A stretch of DNA of 48,293 nt, taken from positions 1-48,293 of the forward strand of contig DEPT01000056.1 in the NCBI GenBank assembly GCA_002358905.1, read 5' to 3'. The translations under genes and the position numbers were made by a program. Every line of letters starts with the position of its first letter. Position 1 is the stretch's first letter. The notes beneath the pieces are model-generated. The model saw nothing but the letters and a program-made list of their open reading frames with translations. It searched no databases and was not told the origin of the DNA. Below, in pieces: positions 1 to 8,256 of the stretch. This stretch comes from Akkermansiaceae bacterium UBA3385. GTDB taxonomy: Bacteria > Verrucomicrobiota > Verrucomicrobiia > Verrucomicrobiales > Akkermansiaceae.

Positions 1-1008
1 TGACACCTCCATTGGCAAGCACACCGGCTCCGGCAGCTATACTGTTGGTCTTACCATCAATATCTACGGCAGAGCCCGCCTTAACCAGGGTATCTGCGCC
101 GGTGATAGTATTAGAACCTGTTGTACCGCCGTCCACCTTCACTGTTCCATTCGTGGCGACCACCTCGGCAGCTCCCGATATCGTGGTGGAATTTGTACCG
201 GTAATAGTCACATCAGTGGCACCTGTCACGGAAGTACCAATGCCATCTATGGTGTTCTCTGCACCGGCCATGGCCACGGATTCGCCATTGACCGTTGCAC
301 CGTCCACCACTTCATTGCTTTCAGCGGCATCAATCGTGACACCTCCATTGGCAAGCACATCGGCACCTGCCGCAATGCTGTTCGTCTTACCATCAATATC
401 TACGGCAGAGCCCGCCTTAACCAGGGTATCTGCGCCGGTTATAGTATTAGCACCCGTTGTACCGCCGTCCACCTTCACTGTACCATTCGTGGCGACCACC
501 TGGGCAGAACCAGATATCATAGTGGAATTTGTACCGGTAATGCTCACATCCGTGGCGCCTGTCACGGAAGTACCAATGCCATCTATGGTGTTCTCTGCAC
601 CGGCCATGGCCACGGATTCGCCATTGACCGTTGCGCCACCCACCACTTCGTTGCTTTCAGCGGCATCAATCGTGACGCTTCCTCCGGCAAGTACATTGGC
701 TCCAGCAGCGATACTGTTGGTCTTACCATCAATATCTACGGCTGAGCCCGCCTGTACCAGGGTATCTGCGCCGGTGATAGTATTAGCACCCGTTGTACCG
801 CCCTCCACCTTCACTGTACCATTCGTGGCAACCACCTGGGCCTTATCGGAAATCACATTCTCCACGGTACCGGTAATGGTCACTTCTGTTGTGCCCGTCA
901 CCTTCGTCCCAAGGCCTGTAATGGTGTTCTCTGCACCGGCCATGACCACAGAAGCACCATTGACCGTTGCTCTATCCACCACGTCGTTGCTATCCGTGGC
1001 TGCAAAAG
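1..1008 (-). repeat. Three tandem copies of a 336-bp coding repeat
   Basis: The same block starts at 1, 337 and 673 (marked by the shared TGAC followed by a conserved stretch), giving a period of exactly 336 bp or 112 codons. Copies 1 and 2 differ at only a few bases; copy 3 is somewhat more diverged. A degenerate further copy can be felt in the protein between about 1009 and 1100. The array continues past the left edge, so the copy number is unknown. Confidence 0.9.
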
Positions 1009-3043
1009 AAACAGTGCCAGCGGTTGCATTAATACCGCTGCCAGTCACGGTAGTCTGAGCGCCACTGACCATTACATCCCCAGCTGACTCAATGGAAGTA
1101 TCTGCCTTAATTTCAGTTTGGCCGCCGGCCCCCACAGTAACGCTTAAGCCCTCTATGTCCACCCCATTAATGATAGTGGACGAGCTACCGCCTATTGACA
1201 CATTGCCACCGCCGCTTACTTTTTCACCGATGATTTCTACATCTGTCCCCGTAATAGCAACAGATGTTCCATCATCTGCAGCGCCTTCAGAAACAACAGA
1301 AACACCATTCAACCCAACAGTACTTCCCGTTATCTCTATCTTATCAGTAGCAACCAGGCTGGAGACTTTCGTCTGCCCATCAACACTCAGAGAGCCAATG
1401 GCCGTACTGCCGCCAGCCACACCAATGGACAGGGTGCCGCCATCCACTTTTGCACCTTGCAGAGAGGTGGACACACTGCCGCCAATTTTCACTGTTCCCT
1501 TGGGAGAAGTATCCTCTCCGCTCACAAAATCAGTCTCACCTGTAACCGGCACATTTCCACCCTTGGATACCACGGAGACATCCGAGAAGATTACAGCAGC
1601 ACCTGTAATATCAATATTGCTCTGCGCTTCTACTTCGGACTCCTGGATATTGACACTTCCGAAAGGCCGGTGATTCACGGGATCCTCGGCATATTGCCCC
1701 GCCGCATTGATACTAATAGCCCCATCGTTCGAACGAATGGTCGTATTCTCTGAAATATTGACTCGTTTACCTGAGATATCAATCTTCTCAGTTGCCGTAA
1801 ATGAGCTATGCACATTCTCAAGCTCTGTCCCGCTTGATATATTGGTATCACTCGTATCAGTACCAACCGTTATAGTATTGGCGGTAGCCGTCACATCAGT
1901 AATTCCAGTATTGGAGGTACCAGACAAGGTCAAACTATCTGCGGCTGTGTATGTAGATCGCTTTGTCTCCACCTTTTTACCGGTAACACTGATATTATCG
2001 TTGAGGCTTAGGGTGGTACAGTCCTGAAAGGAGACACGGCCGTTGTCGCTCTGAACAGACACATCACCGTTCATAGCAGTTGCAACAACTGAATAATATA
2101 TGATACTGTTACTGCTGCTGCTTGATGAAACAAGTTTTATATCCCCCGTTGTCGCGGTCATGCTTGCCTTGTAACCATAGTTCATCCCTTTCGTCGCAAC
2201 ACTGATTCCCTCTCCGGCAGTGATAGATGGAATATAATCCTGCGGAGCGGATATTGAAAAGTTGGTACCACCAAAGGTAAATGTCGTTCCTGCATCCACG
2301 ACTCCAGAAAACGAGCCATCACTATATGGCAGATTTATGGTAATATCCTCTCCTGATGTGACGGAAGAGTTACTGGTCCATGCAAGCGTACATGACCCCA
2401 TATCAGTAACTTTGATACTTCCCCCTGCATCGAGCACTGCCTTATCGTCCTCTGTTTCGCCTCCAGCAAAGCGGATTTGACGGTCTACGGCATCTCCTGG
2501 TGTCACACTGTCAAACACGATATCCCCATCGGCATGAATACGCATCGTACCGCTTGTCGCCTGACCAGCACCTGCGGAATTACCAGAATGTTCGTCCTGA
2601 CCTACAGCCGCATTCACACGAAGCTTAAAATAGATATCGCCAGCAGCTTCTATCACCGTACTATCAGAGCCACGGATTAGCAGCATCTGGGATTTATTGT
2701 TATCCCCGCCTATGGTGATGTCTCCCTCCGCGCTAAAATCTGCGTTGAACAAAGTTGTCGGCGCAGATTCTATTGTAATGTTACCACTGATACCATTTGC
2801 CTTATCGCCCGCTGTAATTTTCAGCGCATCATATCCGGCCGCTGACTCCATGGGGGCTACATTGATATCCCCTGAATGACTATACGTCTCGCTATTGCCG
2901 GTAACGGTAACTTCCAGCGCAGTTGTCCCCCCTGCAGAGGGGGGCTCTGTCTCTGCACTGGCCTTATTATACACAAAAGCAGACACCGCAAAAATAGCTG
3001 CAATAAGAGCCTTGCGAAGTGCTACAGGAAGATGCGTTTTCAT
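2..3043 (-). CDS. Large secreted repetitive beta-solenoid surface protein, 3' end outside window
   Basis: The reverse strand is open without a stop from an ATG at 3043 to the left edge (1014 codons seen). The N-terminus (MKTHLPVALRKALIAAIFAV and on) is a signal peptide with a likely cut after NKASA, so the product is exported. The rest is rich in Gly, Thr, Val, Ser, Ala and Asp and almost lacks Cys. It consists of short strands such as VTITG, VDIDG and VKVDG followed by turns, as in parallel beta-helix surface proteins and autotransporter passengers. The C-terminal part seen (from 1008 down to 1) is built of 112-residue repeats, each splitting into about five 21-25-residue rungs. The anchor or autotransporter domain would lie left of the window. 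Function is unknown; adhesion or surface-layer roles are guesses. Forward-strand ORFs here are shadows. The gene follows a 500-bp AT-rich spacer and has no Shine-Dalgarno sequence. Confidence 0.85.
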   Translation of the reverse strand, partial: MKTHLPVALRKALIAAIFAVSAFVYNKASAETEPPSAGGTTALEVTVTGNSETYSHSGDINVAPMESAAGYDALKITAGDKANGISGNITIESAPTTLFNADFSAEGDITIGGDNNKSQMLLIRGSDSTVIEAAGDIYFKLRVNAAVGQDEHSGNSAGAGQATSGTMRIHADGDIVFDSVTPGDAVDRQIRFAGGETEDDKAVLDAGGSIKVTDMGSCTLAWTSNSSVTSGEDITINLPYSDGSFSGVVDAGTTFTFGGTNFSISAPQDYIPSITAGEGISVATKGMNYGYKASMTATTGDIKLVSSSSSSNSIIYYSVVATAMNGDVSVQSDNGRVSFQDCTTLSLNDNISVTGKKVETKRSTYTAADSLTLSGTSNTGITDVTATANTITVGTDTSDTNISSGTELENVHSSFTATEKIDISGKRVNISENTTIRSNDGAISINAAGQYAEDPVNHRPFGSVNIQESEVEAQSNIDITGAAVIFSDVSVVSKGGNVPVTGETDFVSGEDTSPKGTVKIGGSVSTSLQGAKVDGGTLSIGVAGGSTAIGSLSVDGQTKVSSLVATDKIEITGSTVGLNGVSVVSEGAADDGTSVAITGTDVEIIGEKVSGGGNVSIGGSSSTIINGVDIEGLSVTVGAGGQTEIKADTSIESAGDVMVSGAQTTVTGSGINATAGTVSFAATDSNDVVDRATVNGASVVMAGAENTITGLGTKVTGTTEVTITGTVENVISDKAQVVATNGTVKVEGGTTGANTITGADTLVQAGSAVDIDGKTNSIAAGANVLAGGSVTIDAAESNEVVGGATVNGESVAMAGAENTIDGIGTSVTGATDVSITGTNSTMISGSAQVVATNGTVKVDGGTTGANTITGADTLVKAGSAVDIDGKTNSIAAGADVLANGGVTIDAAESNEVVDGATVNGESVAMAGAENTIDGIGTSVTGATDVTITGTNSTTISGAAEVVATNGTVKVDGGTTGSNTITGADTLVKAGSAVDIDGKTNSIAAGAGVLANGGV

Positions 3044-3109
3044 ATTATCGAGTTTTGTTGCGTTGAGAAATGATTGTGAAACTCGCTATCACAGCTGGCC
3101 CACACAATA

Positions 3110-3137
3110 AACATACAAAACCGATAGAGTTTGTAAA
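3110..3137 (-). promoter_or_regulatory. Possible promoter of the repetitive surface protein
   Basis: On the minus strand TTTACA (3137-3132) and TATGTT (3115-3110) are 16 bp apart. This would give a leader of roughly 60 nt before the ATG at 3043. The AT-rich context makes chance matches likely. Confidence 0.3.
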
Positions 3138-3299
3138 GGATTTTTTCCTTCAGGCGTCTAACAGTTTACCTAACTTAATCTATATTTCCCACCACAAAAA
3201 CAGGATATATACATTTACACACTCTTCGTGAATGCGTTAGAACAATTCATGAAAACCACGCCAGAGAATAGAAAAATTTCATCATACAGCCGGAGAAAC

Positions 3300-3350
3300 C
3301 CGTTTAGAAACCCTCTTTTTCTTCTAAATAGAAGAAACATTAATAAACGG
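3300..3350. repeat. Nested inverted repeat in AT-rich spacer
   Basis: An inner palindrome at 3318-3337 has 9-bp arms (TTTCTTCTA / TAGAAGAAA) around two bases. It sits within outer 7-bp arms CCGTTTA (3300-3306) and TAAACGG (3344-3350). It could be an operator or a weak 3' hairpin for the TetR-end transcript; neither can be decided from sequence. Confidence 0.45.
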
Positions 3351-3560
3351 ATCCTCACAACATCCAAATAAACCATTTATTACTAATACATTGTCTATAC
3401 TGTTTCCAGATAAACATACACCCGACTTCCATTCCAAAAAGCAACAGAACATCGATTCGTGCGATATTGTCCTATCCCAAATGAATGAATACGGCAAGTA
3501 CGAAGTGTGTATAAAACACTTATCAAACTGACAACAAGAAAATAAAGAACATCAGCACCA

Positions 3561-4181
3561 TTAAACGCCCGAAGAAATTTTCAGCATAGACACAGCATCT
3601 GATGCTAATCTGCGAATTGCGGCCTCACGATTATAAATAGCGGGAAGCCCCCACAAAGTAAAATCATTGTGAGCCACAATGTTGAAGTACATTCCGCGAA
3701 GAGAAGTCAGGAACCAAAGCCAATCGGAACGCTGGAGTCCCGGGAAATGAGCCTGTACAGCATCCTGCCACTCCTGGAGTGCATAAGAATAATGAGATTC
3801 GTACACATCCCTGGTCAGTTCAGGGTCCTCATATCCCATTTTATTGAGGAAACAAAGCACCTCCTCACCACTGGCAACAGAAGAATCCTGCCAGGAGGTA
3901 ATGGGTGCAAGCAGCCAGGAGCCTATGATTTCTTCCGGAGTATTGGTTTTGCGGGCCTCGTCCAACGCGGCCAGGCAAACCTCATTGTATTGAGAAGAGA
4001 TGAACGCCAGTGTATCCCGGTACAAATCTGCCTTGTGCCCGAAGTGGTAGCGGATAAGCCCGATATTCACCTCTGCGGCATTGGCGATATCGCGCACAGC
4101 CGCGCCTTCATAGCCCAGACGGGTGAATTGCAGCACAGCAGCTCGCATAATCTGAGCTTTTGTATCATCGGACTTGCTCAT
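3561..4181 (-). CDS. TetR/AcrR-family transcriptional regulator
   Basis: A 206-residue one-component repressor. Residues about 8-55 form the TetR helix-turn-helix DNA-binding domain (AAVLQFTRLGYEGAAVRDIA, then VNIGLIRYHFGHKADLYRD, the typical recognition-helix end). The C-terminal half looks like the CerR-type ligand and dimerisation domain (two conserved WxxF/LxxL stretches around LWFLTSLRGMYFN). The ATG lies 2 bp after the stop of the SHD1 lipoprotein gene, so it is the last gene of a run with mazG and is probably co-transcribed. Target genes are unknown. TetR proteins often act on neighbouring genes, and the 517-bp spacer after it contains palindromes that could be operators, but no link is shown. 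Confidence 0.9.
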   Translation of the reverse strand: MSKSDDTKAQIMRAAVLQFTRLGYEGAAVRDIANAAEVNIGLIRYHFGHKADLYRDTLAFISSQYNEVCLAALDEARKTNTPEEIIGSWLLAPITSWQDSSVASGEEVLCFLNKMGYEDPELTRDVYESHYSYALQEWQDAVQAHFPGLQRSDWLWFLTSLRGMYFNIVAHNDFTLWGLPAIYNREAAIRRLASDAVSMLKISSGV

Positions 4182-4183
4182 CG

Positions 4184-5176
4184 CTATAAAGAGTTTTTTC
4201 TTTTTTTCTTCCGCGCTTTCTTTTCCTCCTGGACATTCAGGATAAAATCGCGGTCCTCCTTACAAAAGCGTCGTAACTTGGTACGGGAAATTTTCCCACC
4301 ATATTCTTTAAGATACACCATCTGGTGTTCCTCATCAAAACGCTGCAAGCGCGCAAATAAAGTGGCATTTCCCGTTGCAGAGGACCAGGTACGATAGCCC
4401 TTGGCAGAAAGTTTTTCACGGTATTCGTCCATGTCCTTTTCTGCTTTCACCACACCTTCCTTCAGCAACACTTCAATCTGCTGGGTGAAATCATTGTATC
4501 CATCAATACCCACCACAAACTTACCGCGGGGAGAAACCACAGCCAACGCAGGCTTGCGGGTAAGGCCATACCGCCGGGCCAGACGCTCAATAGCCTCCCG
4601 GCTGTATTTTGCCGAACTCCGGGTGCGGTCATCAATGGATGCACCGGAATCCAGTTTCAGGCGCACCACACGGTCGCGGCACCATTCATTAAATGCCGGG
4701 GTATCCAGTAGTTCCTCGCCCAGCAAGGCGCTCTTTGGCGCAATCACAGAATCATGAAACCAGATAATAAGCGGGCGGCACTCCCGGTGAGCGAAACGAG
4801 TAGCATTGCCATAGCTTTCCAGCCAGCCATTGCCATTCCGCTTTGCTTCGAAAGCAGCGGTAATACCTTCAATCTCAGCATCCGGGTTATCGGGGTCAGT
4901 GAAATACACCTCACCTTCTGCTCCATTATCAATCTTCTCCAGCTCTTCTGAAGAGGTAACATTATAACTCTGGGCATTCGGGTCCACGGCTCCACCAGTG
5001 AGCAGCGGGTTCATGCCAGGCATGGCGGCATCCTCAAAGCCCATGCGGGGTTTATTCAAATCTGCCGGGCTCGGAATTTCTTCCCGCATTTCCTTTTCCG
5101 CATCCTGCCACATACCACATGAGGCCAGGAACCCCATGCCGGCACAAAGCAGAGCTGTTCGGAAAAGACGCATCAC
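4184..5176 (-). CDS. Lipoprotein with thioredoxin-like fold lacking CxxC, plus SHD1 domain
   Basis: A 330-residue predicted lipoprotein. The signal peptide ends in the lipobox LASC with Cys20 as the lipidated residue. Residues about 108-240 resemble the thioredoxin-fold domain of DUF255/thioredoxin_7-type proteins (RPLIIWFHDS, then LLDTPAFNEWCRDRVVRLKL, then GLTRKPALAVVSPRGKFV with the cis-Pro-like KPA). The place where an active-site CxxC would stand reads HDSVIAPKSA, so redox activity is unlikely. Residues about 258-315 (YRTWSSATGN to KEDRDFIL) match the SHD1 domain (SLA1 homology 1), frequent in planctomycetes and verrucomicrobia and thought to bind other proteins. The C-terminus is a Lys-rich tail. 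It overlaps the end of mazG by 4 bp. Function is unknown; an envelope scaffold is a guess. Confidence 0.75.
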   Translation of the reverse strand: MMRLFRTALLCAGMGFLASCGMWQDAEKEMREEIPSPADLNKPRMGFEDAAMPGMNPLLTGGAVDPNAQSYNVTSSEELEKIDNGAEGEVYFTDPDNPDAEIEGITAAFEAKRNGNGWLESYGNATRFAHRECRPLIIWFHDSVIAPKSALLGEELLDTPAFNEWCRDRVVRLKLDSGASIDDRTRSSAKYSREAIERLARRYGLTRKPALAVVSPRGKFVVGIDGYNDFTQQIEVLLKEGVVKAEKDMDEYREKLSAKGYRTWSSATGNATLFARLQRFDEEHQMVYLKEYGGKISRTKLRRFCKEDRDFILNVQEEKKARKKKRKNSL

Positions 5177-6000
5177 ACCTCTCCTCGTTCAATGCGCTTT
5201 GCCGTCTGCCAGGCAGATTCCATTTCATCCAAGGTAGCAGAAGACAAGCTGATTCCCTGCTCCTTGAGCATTGCTTCAACCGCATTGAATCGGCGTTCAA
5301 ACTTACGATTCGCGTTAAAAAGAGCCAGTTCCGGATCCACCTTGCGGCGGCGGCAAAGGTTCACCACCACAAAAAGCAAATCCCCCAGCTCCTCTGCTAC
5401 GTGAGGATCGGCATCCGGCAAGTCCAGTGTTTCGGCTACTTCAGCCGTTTCCTCACGAATCTTCTCCACTACCCCGGCGTGGTCCGGCCAGTCGAAACCG
5501 ACTTTTGCAACCTTCTTTGTAATTTTGTATGCCTGGAGCAGAGAAGGCAACCCCTTTCCACAATCCTGCAGATACGGTTTATCCTCGATGGAATGTTCCT
5601 TTCGCTTAATGGCATCCCACTGAGAAACGACACCATCGGCATCTGCCACCGACGAAGTACCAAACACATGAGGATGCCGGCGCACCAGCTTATCTGCAAG
5701 TTCCCTGGCCACTTCGTTGATACCGAAACCGGCCTCCGGATTTTCCTGCGCCATCTCCGCGTGGAAGATAACCTGAAGCAGCACATCACCAAGCTCCTCC
5801 CGCAGGTGAGCCCAATCCCGCTCACGAATAGCATCAATACATTCGTAGCACTCCTCTATCAAACTGCTGATAATAGAGTCGTGCGTCTGTTCTGCATCCC
5901 ATGGGCAGCCACCAGGCTGACGAAGGCGGTGCATAATAGCCACGGCCCGCTCCACCTGACGGCCGGGCTCCTGGCAGCATATCATTTCCTGCTCTGTCAT
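5173..6000 (-). CDS. mazG: Nucleoside triphosphate pyrophosphohydrolase MazG
   Basis: MazG (275 residues) hydrolyses (d)NTPs to the monophosphate and pyrophosphate and is a housekeeping cleanser of non-canonical nucleotides. Two all-alpha MazG domains are visible. The N-terminal one has GGCPWDAEQTHDSI, SLIEECYECIDAI and the metal-binding HLREELGDVLLQVIFHA. The second has VEKIREETAEVAETL and AEELGDLLFVVVN. Length and order fit the E. coli-type two-domain enzyme. It overlaps the upstream 100-residue gene by 4 bp and the downstream lipoprotein gene by 4 bp, so translation of the three is probably coupled. Confidence 0.93.
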   Translation of the reverse strand: MTEQEMICCQEPGRQVERAVAIMHRLRQPGGCPWDAEQTHDSIISSLIEECYECIDAIRERDWAHLREELGDVLLQVIFHAEMAQENPEAGFGINEVARELADKLVRRHPHVFGTSSVADADGVVSQWDAIKRKEHSIEDKPYLQDCGKGLPSLLQAYKITKKVAKVGFDWPDHAGVVEKIREETAEVAETLDLPDADPHVAEELGDLLFVVVNLCRRRKVDPELALFNANRKFERRFNAVEAMLKEQGISLSSATLDEMESAWQTAKRIERGEV

Positions 6001-6299
6001 TTGGACTTACCGTTGCGGCGGTCGCGGCGCTCATTCGTGGCCTTGCCCGCCAGAATATCATCAATATGCTGCACCATATCCCAGGCCACGCGGCGACGCT
6101 GATACTTGCGCCACAGCAAATCGCGCAGGGTCTGCCAGTGTTCTTCCGTGAATTCGGCGGGGGTGAACACCACCTCATCACGCTGGGAACGCCCCAGCTT
6201 GGGCGCCACCATAAGCTGCCACCAGCCACCGAAATGCTGGGCTTCGTATGTTACCTTGTTACCGTCCTCGTCACGGTCCTGCCAGGAGAATGTTTCCAT
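5997..6299 (-). CDS. Small conserved-looking protein of unknown function
   Basis: A 100-residue soluble protein starting METFSWQDRDEDGNKVTYEA, rich in Trp and Arg, with no signal peptide and no motif that I can name. Its middle (FTEEHWQTLRDLLWRKYQRR) looks helical. The Lys/Arg-rich C-terminus overlaps the start of mazG by 4 bp, which supports it being a real gene in the mazG operon. It begins 35 bp after the previous minus-strand gene. Confidence 0.7.
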   Translation of the reverse strand: METFSWQDRDEDGNKVTYEAQHFGGWWQLMVAPKLGRSQRDEVVFTPAEFTEEHWQTLRDLLWRKYQRRRVAWDMVQHIDDILAGKATNERRDRRNGKSK

Positions 6300-6334
6300 C
6301 TGTTCGAGTGGTTCTTAGGGTTAATAAAATAAAC

Positions 6335-6880
6335 TTAACGGCGGCCGTGGCTTCTCCCCTGGTCTCGCATCTGGCGGTTGATGGCATTCACATCATCCTG
6401 CATCGTGGGGGCAATTTCCGTGACCGGACCGGCTGTATTCAGTGAAATAATGAGAGGTTTGGAGCGGTTGCCTCGATTATCGTACTTATATATCACACGC
6501 TGCACCAGTTTTCCCTGCGGGTGGGAATACATGCGTTCCTCTACCAGGCGAGCACGGCTATCGTATCCGTATGCCACCTTGTAAATGATATTCTTCTTGG
6601 TGTGATCATAAATGATACACCCAACCAGTTGCCCATACTTACCTTCAGTGTAATCATTCACCGCAGCCAGGCGACCACTGGCCGTATACGAGGAGCAACG
6701 CATGCCTCGCCATCCTTTCTGACGTTGATAAATAGCACGCGTTCCATCCGGGTGACGCATCACACGCACCATATCACCGGTTTCATTCATGACCTCCGCA
6801 CTCTGCGCCTGCACTGCAGGCACCAAAGCCACCGCGAACATAGCGGTCATCAGCATCCATCGGTGAATCATCTTACTCAT
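6335..6880 (-). CDS. Small exported protein with YD-like repeats, unknown function
   Basis: From the ATG at 6880 the product is 181 residues. MSKMIHRWMLMTAMFAVALV and what follows is a signal peptide cut near VQA-QSAEV. The mature part has repeated elements such as YDHTKKNIIYKVAYGYDSRA and YKYDNRGN that recall the tyrosine-aspartate strands of RHS/YD-repeat or MORN-like proteins, but the protein is too short to assign. A longer frame upstream begins with TTG at 6916. The start at 6880 is chosen because a TTGCCA-17-TAGAAT promoter ends exactly 7 bp before it, which would place the transcript start at this ATG. The gene follows the hemL stop by 45 bp, and the promoter overlaps the hemL end. Confidence 0.75.
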   Translation of the reverse strand: MSKMIHRWMLMTAMFAVALVPAVQAQSAEVMNETGDMVRVMRHPDGTRAIYQRQKGWRGMRCSSYTASGRLAAVNDYTEGKYGQLVGCIIYDHTKKNIIYKVAYGYDSRARLVEERMYSHPQGKLVQRVIYKYDNRGNRSKPLIISLNTAGPVTEIAPTMQDDVNAINRQMRDQGRSHGRR

Positions 6881-6887
6881 GCGGTTC

Positions 6888-6916
6888 ATTCTACCCATTC
6901 GTTCTCTCAATGGCAA
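6888..6916 (-). promoter_or_regulatory. Predicted leaderless promoter for the exported 181-residue protein
   Basis: Minus strand: -35 TTGCCA (6916-6911), 17 bp, -10 TAGAAT (6893-6888), then 7 bp to the ATG at 6880. It decides the start of this gene against the upstream in-frame TTG and ATG codons, which lie inside the promoter. Confidence 0.65.
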
Positions 6917-6924
6917 GCGGAAAG

Positions 6925-8208
6925 TCAGTCTTTCGCCACGCGGAGCGCACGCTGCATCGCTGCAACCGTAGCATCAATATCGGCTTCGGTATGAGCAGTG
7001 GAGATAAAGCCGGTCTCATAAGGCGAAGGAGCAACGTATACGCCCTGCTCCAGCATGGCGTGGAAATAGCGGCGGAACATGTCAAAGTTACCACTCATGG
7101 CGGTATCCAGGTCATACACCTCCTGCGTGGTGAAATGCAGGCAGAACATAGAACCATCCCGGATAAAGGTCAGCGGCAACTGCTCATCGCGCAGAATGCG
7201 CCGCACACCTTCCTCCAGGCGGGTTCCAAGTTGCTCCAGGCGGGTGTAGGAATCATTCTGCTCCAGGTAATTCAGCTGCGCCAGACCTGCGGCCATAGCC
7301 ACAGGATTACCACTCAGCGTGCCGGCCTGGTACACCGGCCCCAGCGGAGATACACAGTCCATAATCTCACTGCGTCCGCCAAAAGCACCCACCGGCAGAC
7401 CACCGCCGATAATTTTACCCAGTGTGGTAATATCAGGCGTGATACCCAGTTTTCCCTGCACACCTGCGGCTGAAATGCGGAAGCCGGTCATCACTTCATC
7501 AAAAATAAGTAAAGCACCATTCTTCTCTGTTATCTCGCGCAGAAATTCCAGATAGCCGGGCTTCGGCAGATAAAAACCGGCATTCCCCGGAAAGGGTTCT
7601 ACTATGATACCCGCAATCTCCCCCGGATGCTGAGCAAAGGCGCGGCGCACTGCTTCGCAGTCGTTGTACGGCAGAACAATGGTCAGGTTGGCAAACTCTG
7701 CCGGCACACCAGCGCTGTCAGGTTCACCATGAGTCAAGGCTCCACTGCCCGCTGCCACCAGCAAGCTATCCACATGTCCATGATAGCAACCGGCAAATTT
7801 GATGATATACTTACGCCCGGTATACCCTCGAGCCAGACGAACCGCGCTCATGGTAGCCTCCGTACCGCTGTTGGTCATGCGCACTTTCTCGATACTCGGA
7901 ATCCAGCGACATACCGTCTCTGCCATATCAACCTCGATGCGGGTAGGAATACCATAGCCCAGGCCCTGCGGTACAGCTGCCTGTACAGCAGAAATCACGC
8001 ACTCCGGGGCGTGGCCCAGAATCGCAGGCCCCCAGGTACCCACATAGTCAATATATTGCTTCCCGTCCTCATCTGTCAGGTGTGACCCGGCAGCCTTTGC
8101 CACAAAAAACGGGGCACGTTCCAACCGACGAAATGCACGAACCGGCGAATTCACCCCACCGGGAATCACCCGGCACGCACGTTCAAAAAGCTCCTCTGAT
8201 ATCGACAT
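6925..8208 (-). CDS. hemL: Glutamate-1-semialdehyde 2,1-aminomutase
   Basis: HemL converts glutamate-1-semialdehyde into 5-aminolevulinate, the committed precursor of tetrapyrroles in the C5 pathway, using PLP or PMP. From the ATG at 8208 it has 427 residues, the usual length. Diagnostic stretches are GGVNSPVRAF, the PLP phosphate region TNSGTEATMSAVRLARGYTG, YHGHVDSLLVAAGSGA, the cofactor-ring Asp in FDEVMTGFR and the Schiff-base Lys in LGKIIGGGLPVGAFGG. A longer frame starts 14 codons upstream (8250), but a clear promoter at 8216-8244 lies over it and ends 7 bp before 8208, so 8208 is chosen. The partner enzymes of heme synthesis are not in the window. Confidence 0.96.
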   Translation of the reverse strand: MSISEELFERACRVIPGGVNSPVRAFRRLERAPFFVAKAAGSHLTDEDGKQYIDYVGTWGPAILGHAPECVISAVQAAVPQGLGYGIPTRIEVDMAETVCRWIPSIEKVRMTNSGTEATMSAVRLARGYTGRKYIIKFAGCYHGHVDSLLVAAGSGALTHGEPDSAGVPAEFANLTIVLPYNDCEAVRRAFAQHPGEIAGIIVEPFPGNAGFYLPKPGYLEFLREITEKNGALLIFDEVMTGFRISAAGVQGKLGITPDITTLGKIIGGGLPVGAFGGRSEIMDCVSPLGPVYQAGTLSGNPVAMAAGLAQLNYLEQNDSYTRLEQLGTRLEEGVRRILRDEQLPLTFIRDGSMFCLHFTTQEVYDLDTAMSGNFDMFRRYFHAMLEQGVYVAPSPYETGFISTAHTEADIDATVAAMQRALRVAKD

Positions 8209-8215
8209 GCCCGGG

Positions 8216-8244
8216 AGTATACCCCAACACACCCCGATGCTCAA
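8216..8244 (-). promoter_or_regulatory. Predicted leaderless promoter of hemL
   Basis: Minus strand: -35 TTGAGC (8244-8239), 17 bp, -10 TATACT (8221-8216), 7 bp (CCCGGGC) and then the ATG at 8208. It fills the 48-bp gap between the antiporter stop and hemL. There is no room for a ribosome-binding site. Confidence 0.7.
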
Positions 8245-8256
8245 GCCCAAACACCA

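Larger units (their letters stand above)
3044..3560. other. Gene-free AT-rich spacer of 517 bp
   Basis: No ORF with coding character is seen on either strand. The stretch is much richer in A and T than its neighbours. It holds the probable promoter of the repetitive surface protein (3110-3137), a nested palindrome (3300-3350), and presumably the 3' end of the TetR operon transcript, although no clear GC hairpin with a T-run is visible after 3561. Confidence 0.6.

Noticed and set aside
1..1008. Possible CRISPR or intergenic satellite array
   Set aside because: The units are 336 bp, adjacent, in frame and coding; there are no short repeats separated by spacers.
12..2027. Long forward-strand ORFs (12-1058, 1092-1673, 1707-2027) with repeated Pro/Val/Thr-rich protein
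   Set aside because: They are the mirror of the repetitive reverse-strand gene, which has a signal peptide, is open for over 3 kb and explains the repeats. None has a plausible start signal.
8209..8250. Upstream extension of hemL (14 codons from 8250)
   Set aside because: The extra residues are absent from the HemL family pattern and lie on the promoter boxes.
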